Shown here one piece after another: positions 1-11,414 of a stretch of DNA of 64,000 bases. The DNA comes from Physcia stellaris. Its lineage: Eukaryota > Ascomycota > Lecanoromycetes > Caliciales > Physciaceae. The notes beneath the pieces were generated by a model that had not been told where the DNA came from, searched no databases, and saw only the letters and a list, made by a program, of their open reading frames with translations. Location: the NCBI GenBank assembly GCA_018902385.1, contig JABSSW010000015.1, positions 186,001-250,000 on the forward strand, written 5' to 3'. A program made the translations under genes and the position numbers. Position 1 is the stretch's first letter. The number at the start of each line of letters is the position of its first letter.

Positions 1-2440
1 TCGAACGTGTTATTCGAGTCGAAATCGACGCATTCGACAAAATTTTAAAAATCATTTTATGTCAACAAAACGACGAAAATCATTGACATTTTGTTGCGTA
101 CTTTTCGCGCAAGTTGATTTCGACCGAATGTCATTACGAAATTCATGACAAAAAATTGTTGATTATTGTGATTTCGTTCAAACAATGAAAACATTATCTC
201 GAAAACGCAAAAAACAGATTTTTGTTTTTATTGATCATCGCAATCTGAAACAATTTATGATCACAATTAACTGTCGTCACGTCAAATTCGATTAATTCAA
301 AAATTGAATCGATATAATTTTTTAATCGATTATCGTTCTCGATAACAAAAATTTTGTTGACGAATTTTCAAAACGATTTGATTACATGACGATTATTGAA
401 AAAAACGTCGAAAACAATCGTCAAATTTTGAAACAATTGCAAAAAGTCATTGATCGCAAACTCGAAACGTTTCGAAAAATGCGAATAAATGCGATCAAAA
501 TCATGAATGCGACGCATGTCATGAAACGATTCATGAATGCGATACATAACATGAAACGTCGATCGCATTTAAATGATTCAACAATCGAATCAATCAACGT
601 TGTTTCGAAAACATTTAATTCAAAAAATTCAAAACGAAATCGAATTTCAATTAACGTTGTTTCGAAAACATTCGATTCAAAAACTCAAAAATTCGAAACA
701 TTCGATTGAACAAAAGTCAAACGTGACATTCATAAAATGAAAAATTTTTGTGTTAAAATCAACGATTGTATTTGAGCGCAATGCATAAAGTTCGAATACA
801 AATTGCTTTACGAAAAAAAACGACATATAACGACGAGTCAACATTTTCATTGTTGAATTTCGTTCGTGATTTGATCGTTAAAAATCAATTCGTTTTTGAA
901 ATATGTCGAGAATTAATTATTTCGAAAGCAGAAACAGACAATTGACAACACAAAAATGAACTTTTGTATTACGACGATGTCGTTTACATTCCAAAAAATT
1001 TGCGTGAAAACGTTATTCGTGCACATCACGATAATTCGCTCGTTGATCACTTTGACATCGAACGAACGTTGAAATTGATACGTCGAAAATACTATTGATC
1101 GAATCAAAATTCTATCGAAATTCTTGAAATGCGACAACAAATCAAAAAACATTGCGAAACATGCGCCGTTTGCAAACGAAACAAAGCTGCACGACACAAA
1201 TCATACGACGAATTTTTTTTTTTTTCGATTTCTGAATTTAAATGAATTGATTTTTTCATGAATTTCGTGACAAAACTTTTTTTCAAATAAAACATGAAAT
1301 GAAACGATTTACGATTCGATTTTAGTGATTGTGAATCGTTTAACGAAAATGATTCATTACATATCAATAATTAAAACGATTTTCGCAAAAATTTGATCGA
1401 AATTTTATTTCGCGAAATCATTCGATTTCACGATTTTTTTCGTCAATCGTCATCGATAAAAATTTCATTTTCACGTTCAAATACAACGATGCATTGTGTT
1501 ACGTTTTGAAAATCAAACGTAAATTGTCAATCGTTTTCATTTTCAAATCGATTTAACAAATCGAACGAATGAACAACGTCATGAAACAATTTTTTCGCGT
1601 TTTTGTCAACTTCGAGCAAAATGACTGAATAAAATTGTTATTCATGATCGAGTTCGTTTACAACAACAACAAACATGCATTCACAAATATTTTTCGTTCG
1701 AAATTATGTTTGAATATTCATTTCGCATGTTTTTTGAAAAAACATGAGACAAAAAAAATAAATTCAAATTCGCAAAGAAACACGTTGAACATTTAGTTGA
1801 ATTATTTCGAATATTGAAAAACAATTTATTCATGACACAACAACAGCAAACGATGTATAAAAACGAACGCACGAAATCAATGCCATACAACGTCGAAAAT
1901 TACGTGAATTTGAACGATAAAAACATCAAAACTAAACGAAACAAAAAACTGAAATGAAAATTTTTGACTCATTTCAAATTTTAAAAACTATAAAAATCAA
2001 ATTTATCGTTTAAATCTGTTCAAACGTTGACGCATTCACGACGTCTTTTCACGTTTTTTTTGAAAAAGTTTAATTTTAAAAAAGAAAAACGCGTATACGT
2101 CACATTTTTCTGAATCTTTTTATCAAACTGAAAATATCAACTCGACGAAAACATGAAAATAAAAATCACGAAAAAATTTTATGAAATCGAAGTCATCAAA
2201 AACAACAAAATTTTCAAAACAAATGATTTCAAACAAACTTTACAGCGAACTCGATTTTTATTATTTCGTAAAATGAAAAATTATGAAAACGCGATTTGAA
2301 AATTTGTATCGCTTGTCAAGCATTTTCGAAAACTTTGCGACAATTTCATAACGAAAATTCGAAAAATCTGATGTCAGTAAGAAAACAAATCATCGAAAAT
2401 CAAAAAAATGAGTTGAAATATTTATTGCATATTAACACAC
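1..2440 (+). mobile_element. Ty3/Gypsy (chromovirus-type) pol remnant, 3' part
   Basis: Fossil LTR retrotransposon; its 5' part lies outside the window. Plus-strand traces in the order expected for a Gypsy pol are an RNase H-like patch near 200-370, the His/His/Cys/Cys zinc-binding region of integrase near 1,000-1,195, the integrase C-terminal region near 1,850-2,080, and a chromodomain-like tail near 2,140-2,370. A chromodomain at the end of integrase is the hallmark of chromoviruses, so I assign that clade with moderate confidence. The copy is very heavily decayed, with dozens of breaks, and GG and CC dinucleotides are almost absent. It reads as an old, silenced copy. Base composition differs completely from the genes beyond 10 kb. 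Confidence 0.8.
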
Positions 2441-2449
2441 TTTTCGTTT

Positions 2450-4014
2450 TCAAGATTTTGTGTGTTATTTACTGTTTAAGACTTACGACGCATAAAGAAC
2501 TGAATTGTGTCAAAAACATTTTCAAAAATTGTTGTTCGATTTGATCGAACGATGAATCGTTGAATAAAAAATGTGAAATGAAATAAAAAAAATTTCGAAA
2601 ATCTGAATATCAATGCGATCGCGACTAATAAGCGTCTATCGCGTTACACATTTTTCATGATATCAATGCTGATATTCGAAATAACGAAATGAAAAAATGA
2701 AAAAATGTTCGAATTCAAAACTTTTTGTCAACAAATCAATTGTCAATCATCATATCGAAAATTGTGAATTGTACGAAATCAAACATTCGATCATGAAAGC
2801 AACAAACAATTAATTCATCAAATTATGCTTTTTCTGAATCATTCAAGAAAATGTTTTTTCAGATTTTTAACGCAGATTGACTATTGAATTCGAGCAAAAA
2901 TATTTCGAGATGCGAAAATCACAATCATAATGATTTTTCAAGTCAATGCAAAATCAAGACAAACAAAACACGTCAAGACAAACAAAACACGTCAAGACAA
3001 ACAAAATACGTCAAAGTCTCTGCTAGCATGTTGATTTCAAGAAATTTCGACGCTTAAAAAGAAACGTATGTAAAAAATAAAAATTCAAAATTTTCGAAAG
3101 TGCGATTCGCATTTCGTCAAACAATTCGATTATCGAAATTCGAATGACTTCGAAAAAATCAGTTTCAATCATTTTACAATTCGATCAACGATAAATTCAA
3201 TAAATTAATATTGTCAATCGAAGTCGATCGAATTCGTACGATTGAATAAATAGAATGTGAATAAAAAACAATTGCAGAACGTAGTCTGTTCTGTAACGAT
3301 TAATAAATCAATATATTACATTTCAAATTATACATTTCTGATGTCAATAATTCATTAGATTATACTATTTCTAGTACGAGTCTTACAGTTCATTATACGA
3401 TTCGAACTCGAAATTTCAAATAATTTTGAATGAAAAATGCTTACAGTAAATTTTCGTTATAGAAAATCAAATTACAAGAAATATCGATTCTTTGTATCGA
3501 AAATCTACTGTATTTACAATTTTAATCGTTAGATCATTCAGTCAAATTCGTTTCATTAAAATATTAATTTTTTATTTGCATATATATACATTATGCGACA
3601 TTCAAACATATTTACATTTTTTCAATCAAGTTCGCATTTTCGTCAATTTTTCATTTTTTTATTTTAACAATTTGCAATTCAAACATTTTTTACATTCGAA
3701 AATCTGCTTTTCGTATGTAAGAAATTCAGAATTCAAAGTTTGCAGAAAGTGAAGTCGAATTTCGTCAAGCAGATTCGAAACATCAAATCGATTACATCGC
3801 GAAACGAGCAGTTTCGATTTGCAATTAGCAGAATTCACATTTCGAATATCGCATGAATATTCATGCGCGAAAATTTGCGAGTTCGTACAATTCAACAAAT
3901 TAATTGTTTATATATTTTCAGAATCTGCAAGACAGTTAGTTCAGCAATTATTAATCTAGTTTTAATATCGTTTTCTGCTATACATCTTTGATGTCACATT
4001 TCTTGAATTTTACA
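2450..4014 (+). repeat. LTR-bearing end, copy A (heavily mutated)
   Basis: This stretch aligns with 8,740-9,688. The shared parts are the end of pol (about 2,465-2,560), the middle (about 2,740-2,930) and a strongly conserved terminal 270 bp (about 3,740-4,014, ending in the same TTACA). Copy A is about 600 bp longer. Its interior (about 3,070-3,720) contains a second, more diverged LTR-like end near 3,275-3,350, so another LTR insertion or a partial duplication is likely. Differences from copy B are almost all C/T or G/A transitions. Exact LTR borders are uncertain because the 5' edge is decayed. Confidence 0.7.
2954..3010 (+). repeat. 19-bp tandem repeat, three copies
   Basis: The unit TCAAGACAAACAAAACACG occurs three times head to tail; the third copy has one difference. 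It lies inside LTR copy A. There are no spacers. It is probably replication slippage in retroelement DNA. Confidence 0.9.
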
Positions 4015-6835
4015 TTCTAATAATTATCATAATCATCAGATTAACATCATTCGTGTATAGCTAGCAATCAAGCGATTGAGTGTTTTTAACGACTGAACGC
4101 GCGCTACGTTCTCGAGATTCGAACTGAACGAGATACTCGTTCGTCAAACCAGAAGTTGAAACGAACGACAAATCGAGAACGAAAAGTCTACAACATACAA
4201 TTAAGTATCGCAATCTAGACTGATTGTACTGTCATATTATCACGTATTGTTCAGTCTAGAAAGCAAACACAGGTTTCGAAGATTTACACGAAAAAATTTC
4301 GAAAACAAAGCTTCAAAAACAGACTATCTCGATGCAATAAAAACTCTATATCAAGTTTTCTATCATTCGATTTCGTGCTGTCTTCATCGATATGCGTCAA
4401 TCGTTTCAAGCTCTCGATTATTCACAGCAGTAATCACAGATCAAGATTCTCAAGACAATTGAAAAAGTTTGCGCAACTTGTCAGAACATTCATGCAAAAT
4501 GAATCGAATTTTTACATTCAAATCGTTGAAAAACAACGCGAAAACAACGATTTCGATCGTTTTGTTTTCTTTGCGAAATATTAAGAGTCAGAATACGAAC
4601 AGCATCGTCAATAGTTGATGAAACGACGATTTTAACAAAAGCATGACAGAATGTTCTCGTCAGAAATCACATGACGACTGTGATAAAAACACACAGTCGA
4701 GAATTTATAAACATGCAATACAGTTTCAGATCAAAAAGACGATAGAGAATTCACGTTCGATAAAACTAACAAAAAGTCAATCAGAATACATTGTATAACG
4801 ACGTTTCGACAACGAAGATGTTGATTTTGCAAAAACTGATCAAAAAAAAACAATCATCAATTACTCAACAATTGAATCAATTGATCATCTTCAGGCAAAC
4901 TCGTATAGTGAATTGCCCAATAAGCAATAGCATCAATGAGTTTTTCGCGACGAGTCTTGTTGACATTCTCATCAAGCGTTGTCGCAAAAAGTTTTGCATG
5001 ATTAATTGCAATAGAAAGATCGATTTGAGAACTAATGTTTCGTTGAATTCGAACAATTTCGCTTCAAATTTTTAGTCACGAAACTGCAGTTTCGATCAGC
5101 AATCAATTCAAATCATTGACGTCTGTTTCGTACGAGAATCATTCTTGAAAAGAAACAGTCGCAGACGTTTTCTGAAGCAAAATTTCTAAAAAATGACTTA
5201 AATCAGTCGATTTCGTGAAACTGTTTTGAATGCAACTATTAAAAGTCAAAATAAATATATCGATCAAATTCGATTTTGACATTCTTCAATGCAAATCTCT
5301 TCGTCATAAATCGTATCGAAAGCACTTCGAGCCGAAAGAATCAATCGATTCTATTATTCACAATCAGAACAGAATTTTCGATGTATTCGTACGAGTACAT
5401 CGTAACGAAGATACGATTTCACATAAAATGCAGTTTGAACAATGAACTCACACAAATCAAATTCTATCGGAAATCGAAGGCAAAAACATCAATAAAAAAT
5501 TGCGAGTTATTCAATCACGAATTCGACGAGTTATGAATTTGACGAACATACAATCTGCTCAATGCACATGCATTAAGTCTGATCGACATGCGATATGTTT
5601 GACAAATTCGCAATGAATCACGATCATGCAATAAAATTTGCGACTGAGCAAGAAATCATCTCTAATTTCATTTACTTTTTATCGAAAGATGACTAACATG
5701 TTGAATGTATATTTGAACAAGCATTTGAGAAACAGCTTTATCGAGTTTGAAATCGATTCAGAAAACATGCTGTACAAGCATCGAAAACGATTTCATCAAA
5801 TCTTTCATTTCTGTCATTTCTCGCGAGGCATTCATTTATCATCTGATCATTATCGTTCGACGAAGACGTCAATTATCTGATCGCTCGACGACGATTTCGC
5901 ATTTATACATATCATACGAATGCAACATACAGCAGACTCTGCACGAAATAAATGACGAGTACAAGCGACGTCAAAACATATCGTTCGACGAAAACTGCAA
6001 TCCGTACAAATCATACGACTGCACGAGCAACAGATCTCGCAGTTACAAATTCTCATATAATTGAGACATGCGACATGCAATAGACTTCGCAAAGAACCAA
6101 ATATTCACGCAAAACGGCGTTAGAACAGATTACAGACTGTTGAGTACATCGCTTCATTCTTCGTCTCACTGATTCGCCGACAAGATAAATTCTTGGCGAA
6201 ACGTCTAGATTTATACGTTATAGTGTATTCGAACAAAGATCACGCACTTCACGAATTATCATTCACGCTCGTCTTCTCTCAAAATGTGCAGACGAAAAAA
6301 CAGAAAATGCTTTTTCGTCTTTTTGAAGTCGAAAGACGTGCAGACGTAAACGTCGAAATAAATGAATCGCTATACAAGCTCACAGAAACGTCAGTAAGTC
6401 TGATTTCTTGATCTCATGCTAAAGCACAAGCAGTACTTCATGAAGAGACAACTGTCAAAAGACGAAGCTTTCAAACGTCGACGAAGCGTATTCATGAAAT
6501 GTTCTTGAAAGCATCTATTTTGCGGCAGTTCGATTCGACTAGATCGTCCGCGTGGAGATCGACGCTCAGAACAACGCAATAAGTTCACAAAGAACTCTGG
6601 TCATAGTATCACCGAAATCTCAGCAAGCACGACGGACGAAAAAATCCCCCGAGAGAGAGAGTTCAGAAGCAATCGTCAGTTTGACGTGAGTTGCGACGAT
6701 CTTTGCGAACAAATCGATCAATTCGAATCTGCTAGATGTGAAAATCACGATTACAGTGATTTTTCAAATCAAGTCATTTCGGTGCGATCACGCAGCGATG
6801 CAAAGATTATGTTTTACGAAAAGTCTTCAATTGAA

Positions 6836-6907
6836 GCAAATATTTCGTGTTCGGGTGAGCTTAAAAACAAAGGACGAAAAGCAAATATCTCGTGTTCGAA
6901 TGAGCTT
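6836..6907 (+). repeat. 27-bp direct repeat, two copies 45 bp apart
   Basis: Two near-identical 27-bp units, 6,836-6,862 and 6,881-6,907, begin GCAAATAT and end GAGCTT. They lie inside the internal region of the Gypsy fossil and differ only by C/T and G/A changes. Confidence 0.8.
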
Positions 6908-7644
6908 CAAGTCAAAAGAGAAGTAAAGAATTCGATCGACTTCTGACAACGAGAAACTAGTTTTACGGATGATCTCGTTTCTGCTCTTGATTGTGCTTTA
7001 GCAGTCATCGATGAAATTGCAGACAAAGAAAGTGGAAAAAACAGTCCTTCGAGTGATTTTTTTCTTGTTCTCGGTTGTGCATCAGACGTGATCGCCGAGA
7101 AATAGAAGACATTAGTATTGACAATGCAATGATTTCCGAGTCGATCGACGAGATGATTACGCGAAAGCATATTCAAGAACGTGTTGCATACGACGATAAA
7201 ATCGCCGACAATCTTGTCGAGTGATTCGTTCATTGCTAAAAAATAGTAGTACTGATAATGCGCGAATTCTCGAGTCTGATCAATGAGTGGCTGAGCAGAA
7301 GCATATCCAAAATTTGAAGTAAAGTAAACATTGACGGCGGTCTTCAAGCTCATATGTAATGACTTGATTCGCTCATTGTCTCAAGTCTCGTGCGTGGTTC
7401 AAGTGAGGCAGGAATTAGCTACTTCTGATAGGTCACATCCGTATTGACATAAAGAAGACGAAATACTATGGCATGCGAGCTGCTTGTATCTCTCGTAAAA
7501 TAAGAAAGAAATGTTTTCTGTGAGGCATGACAACTTCTGATCAGATCTTCGATGTGAAACGCATCTGATCGAGCATTTTGATGAAAAACATTTCAGAGCA
7601 TGTGGTCAAAAAAGTACTGCGAGCTGCGAGATATTGATCGTTGT

Positions 7645-7985
7645 CAAGGCATCTCGTCAGAACTTAAGGTATAATCTCTTACGCACGATAAAGCGAAAGC
7701 GAAATATAGATCAATTGTCAAAACATCTCGTCCGGACTGAAGATACAAAGAATCAAGTCACGAACATGCAAGCACGATCAGAAACTGCGAAATATATGAT
7801 CGCCGCAGGCATCTCGTCAGGACTGAGCATGTAAATCGAAAAAAGTTACAAAACATCTCGTCATATTTTAACATCTAAACAAGGTCATAGATTGCAAAAT
7901 ATAATGTCGCTGCAAAACATTTCGGCAAAATCCAGACATGCGAGCATGAATCAGAGATTTGCGAGCAAGCATCTCGTCATAAATC
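7645..7985 (+). repeat. Degenerate tandem repeat carrying ATCTCGTC
   Basis: The core ATCTCGTC recurs at 7,651, 7,725, 7,811, 7,855 and 7,971, with a degenerate copy at 7,919. It is usually preceded by CA or GC and followed by AGGACT-like bases. Spacing is irregular (44-86 bp), so this is a decayed array rather than a clean minisatellite. It sits in the internal region of the Gypsy fossil. Confidence 0.6.
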
Positions 7986-8739
7986 ACACGATAAGCTATC
8001 GTCTCAATTCAACGAACATTGGCGTGAGTTAACGTTATATGAATATCATAACAAACAGTCAAAGCATAAAACATAATTGTGCATTCAAAAGCAGTGATCG
8101 CAAAAAAATCTCGCACATAGAAAAGATTCATGACTTTTTCGTCATAGTCTGTCTGCAAAGATGCATTTGATTCATTGAAAGTATCATCGCTTGAGACTTT
8201 GCCGAAACTTCTTAAGCTTCAAGATAAGTTAAGCTTGCAAACTCGCAATATTGCTGATAGCATAGAATTCGAATTGCGAAACGAGTGCAAACAAAGCATC
8301 GAGAACAAATTTTTCATCGATTCAAAATACTCAAGAAATGAGTTCATCACATAGCTGTAATCAAAAGTCGTCTTGCTCTCTGAAAAATTTAAGCTAAAAG
8401 GGGAGAAAGCTTCGTTAAACTCACATATCAACTTATAAGACATCGGCATTGACAAGAAGATAATCACAAAAAAAGTGATCAAGAAACGAACAAGCCGTAC
8501 AGCGGGAACGTATTTGAAAGTCAGTCAATAGAGCGGCGGGTACAATCTCCTGATGATACAACTGACAAAGAAGTACTCAGTATCATGGCGCGTTCAGCGT
8601 CCTGTAAATATCTTTCTTTGACGAAGCAATTGATTAGAAAGTAGTCATGATGGCGCGATCAATGTCTTACGTCACGAAGAAATGATCAAATCACGGTCAA
8701 GTCGTATGACAGTCATGCCAGCATCACGAACTCATGCCA

Positions 8740-9688
8740 CTAACTTTGTGCTGCTTACTGCCCAGAACTTACGGCGCATGGAGGGCTGAATCGTGCCAGA
8801 AGCATCTCCAGAGACTGCTGCCCGGTCTAACGGAGCGTTGAGTATCATGGTGAGATAGAAGTAGGAGATCGAGAAAATTTCGAAAGTCCGATATATCACC
8901 TGCGAAGGTCGCGATTATTCGGCTCTATTTCGCCTAACATCATTGCAACGTTCGATTTCTGTATGAAGACTCGGGAGTAGAGAGATGAGAAGGTAAAGAA
9001 GGACTCAAATTCGATCTCTCTGTCATTCAGTCAACTGTCAGTCATCAGATCGAAGGTTGTGGATTGTACGAAATCAGGCTCTCGATACTGAAAGCAGCAA
9101 GCAGTGGAGTCATCAGACTATGCTTTTTCTGAGTCATTCACGAAGGTGGTTTTCAGGTTTTTAATGCAGGCTGGTTAGAATCGAGGTGGATGATTTCGAG
9201 TGCGAAAATCACGATCACAGTGCTCCTCCAAGCCTCAGGATTTCAAGATATCGATGCGAAAATCGCGATTACAGCGGTCCTTCAAGTCTTAAAAAAGAAG
9301 CATACACACATAAATCTAGAAACCTCTGCTGCAGAGCATACGAAAAAATCTTGGTCATCTCAAGAGATTTCGGTGCTAAGGAGAGAGCGCGTGTAAAAAC
9401 TCAAAATCCAAGGCCTGCAGAAAGTGCGAGCCGAATCCCGCCAAACAGATTCGAAACACCAGACCGATTACATCGCGGGACGAGCAGTTTCGGCCTGCAA
9501 CTAGCAGAATCCACACTTCGGATATCGCATGAATATTCATGCGCGGAGATCTGCGGGTTCGTACAATTCAACAGGTTAATTGTCTATATATATGGGGCCT
9601 GCAAGGCAGTTAGTTCAGCAGTTATTAGTCTAGTTCTAATATCGTCTCCTGCTATACATCTCTGGTGCCACACCCCTTGAGTCTTACA
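8740..9688 (+). repeat. LTR-bearing end, copy B (lightly mutated)
   Basis: This is the counterpart of copy A. The first 120 bp resemble the tail of a Gypsy pol, and the rest is LTR-like, ending in CTTACA at 9,688. Its terminal 270 bp match 3,740-4,014 base for base apart from C/T and G/A transitions and a short diverged stretch near 9,590. GC content here is close to that of the genes, so it approximates the unmutated state and is the reference for reading the mutation pattern. About 125 bp of AT-rich DNA follow before normal sequence starts. Confidence 0.7.
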
Positions 9689-10194
9689 TCGTAATTATTT
9701 TGTATTCGTTCAATTGAATTATCAACTTTTTGTTCGAAAACATCGTGATTATTCTCATTTTCGTTGAATTCATCATGATCACTCAACTATTCATAATGCT
9801 GTAATTTTAACTCTCGGACGCCAAGCGCTGCACCTCACGCTAAGAAAGAATTCTTGTACTGGGTTACCGGGGTGCTATCTCGATCGAAGAGAGGGGCTGT
9901 GGAAGTACTGCACACGAGCTTGTGTAGACAGAGCAAATGATGAAATTCCGTAATTGTCAATGATAGAGATCTGCAAAGTCAAGACGCGAAAGAGACAAGG
10001 AAAACTTCCCCACCCTTATTTCCCCGATTCCACGGACGTGAAGTCGTCGTCGCATCACAGAACCCAGCACCGCCCAAAAAGCCGCTAACCTGATCCGGCA
10101 AATATCACCGCAAGTGGGGAGCTGGAGCATACCTAGCATTACATATTGAGAATTTCCATCTGCCCCAGGTACCCTCAGTAAACAAGCCACAAAA
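9689..10194. other. Boundary of transposon block and VPS71 upstream region
   Basis: AT-rich transposon-like DNA continues to about 9,815 and then changes abruptly to ordinary composition. No gene is seen. The last 200 bp presumably hold the VPS71 promoter. Confidence 0.6.
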
Positions 10195-11013
10195 ATGCCA
10201 ACAATCGAAGTCCTCCCAACCTCGACCTCCATCAGCGCCCCGGGCTGGGCCTACGTCCCAGACACAGGCTACGACCCCTCCAAAGCGCCCCTAGCCCCCA
10301 CCGCCCGCAAACGCGCCGCCCGCACCACCGCGCTCACAGGCCCCAACACCATCAGCACCGACACGCGGCTCGCGACCTCTCGCGAAACGCATCGCCGAGC
10401 TCGACCGCGATGTGCAGATCAACCTCTCGGGCGGCAAAGGGGCGGGAAGGAGGGAAAAGGATAAAAAGATGACGCCGAACGTGAGGCGCATTTTGACGAG
10501 TAATAAGACCTTTGCGAACCACCTCGCGGATGAGGAGGCTTTGCTCGCGGGACTGGAGCAGGGGGTGGCGGCTCGACGTCTAGGCCGAGGGCTGCTGCGG
10601 CGGCGGGCACGGCGTTGAGGAGGGCGTCTACGGCTGCGACGGCGTCGCCGCCTCCTCCTTCTGTTCAGAGTAGTGCGAGACAGGCTGCTGTGGCGGTTAC
10701 ACCTACTTCTGCTAAGCCGACGGTGACGGCGGCGGCGTCGGCGGTGGCTGTTCAGTCGGATCCGGAGGATGACCCGTTGCTGAAGACGTATATACCGGCT
10801 CCACCCTCGGCCGCTGAGATGGAGGCGCTGTGCTCTGCGCCGCCGCTTTCGTATAATCAAGCGAGGGCGGCGCCGTCGGTGGGGAAGCCGCAGAGGTACT
10901 TTTGTGAGATTTGTGGGTATTGGGGGAGTGTGAGGTGTTTGAAGTGTGGGGCCAGGGTTTGTGGGCTGGAGTGCAAGGTCACGCATGATGAAGGGAGGTG
11001 TCTACGGTACTGA
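10195..11013 (+). CDS. VPS71: SWR1-complex subunit Vps71/Swc6, HIT-type zinc finger protein
   Basis: Vps71 is a subunit of the nuclear SWR1 complex, which exchanges histone H2A for H2A.Z. The start MPTIEVLPTS...GWAYVPDTGYDPSKAP is characteristic of fungal Vps71. The middle (NVRRILTSNKTFANHLADEEALL) and the C-terminal HIT finger (Cys-x2-Cys, Cys-x2-Cys, Cys-x3-Cys, His, Cys; about the last 40 residues) also fit. There are no introns, and the length is about 272 aa. The gene reads in one frame to about 10,380, in another to about 10,565, then back in the first. The two one-base changes compensate; the second falls at a run of five G (10,561-10,565). Without both corrections the finger would not be made. 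I infer an intact gene with sequence errors, though real frameshifts cannot be excluded. Confidence 0.85.
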
Positions 11014-11414
11014 AGGGACGCAAACAAAATTCGAAGTACCGTAGGACAAGTAGGCATGTTAGGAAGTTTGATAATGCGTATGATGACTGGGTGAGGTCGA
11101 GGACTGGCGATCAAGCGCTGAGAGTCACTCTACGACCTCTCTAGTCTTCAAGGCCTCTTGGAGAGGAGTTTTACCAGGGCCCTTATTTGTTAGTTCCGCT
11201 GTTCTTGACTGAAATTCTAGAGCACTAATACGATATGGGAGCTTGCGTCTTGATTCTATTGCTAACCTCTGAGGACTAAGCTTACTAGTAGCCAGTACGT
11301 ACCGATCTACTTTGCATCCTGCAGTAACGTAAGAGTTTATCAGGTCGAGGAGTGGGACCTTGCTTCAATGTCACAGTCGTAGCCCCCACGTCCTTGGACA
11401 CGCTTGCTCACAAT
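11014..11414. other. Intergenic, convergent 3' ends
   Basis: This lies between the ends of VPS71 (+) and the F-box-like gene (-). I see no gene, repeat or RNA in it. Confidence 0.5.

Larger units (their letters stand above)
4015..8740 (+). mobile_element. Internal region between the two LTR-bearing ends (Gypsy fossil)
   Basis: This segment is flanked by the two homologous ends, so the whole 2,450-9,688 unit looks like one LTR element. The orientation is plus, because the short pol tail just before copy B (about 8,755-8,860) matches that before copy A. I recognise no reverse transcriptase or integrase in these 4.7 kb. The element is therefore either an internally deleted, non-autonomous derivative or too decayed to read. 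It is broken throughout, with many breaks. AT richness falls steadily from left to right. Short open stretches on either strand here look like chance. Confidence 0.6.

Noticed and set aside
2954-3010. CRISPR-like array
   Set aside because: The 19-bp copies are directly adjacent with no spacers, in a eukaryotic retroelement.
6907-7353. 148-codon minus-strand open frame in the transposon block
   Set aside because: No family resemblance and embedded in decayed element DNA; chance.
1-9700. Classical RIP (CpA to TpA) as the explanation for the AT-rich block
   Set aside because: CpA and TpG remain abundant, and the aligned copies differ at CpC/CpT rather than CpA. The mutation is RIP-like but the context does not fit.
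10291-10986. Arg/Pro-rich minus-strand open frame
   Set aside because: Antisense shadow of the GC-rich VPS71 gene.
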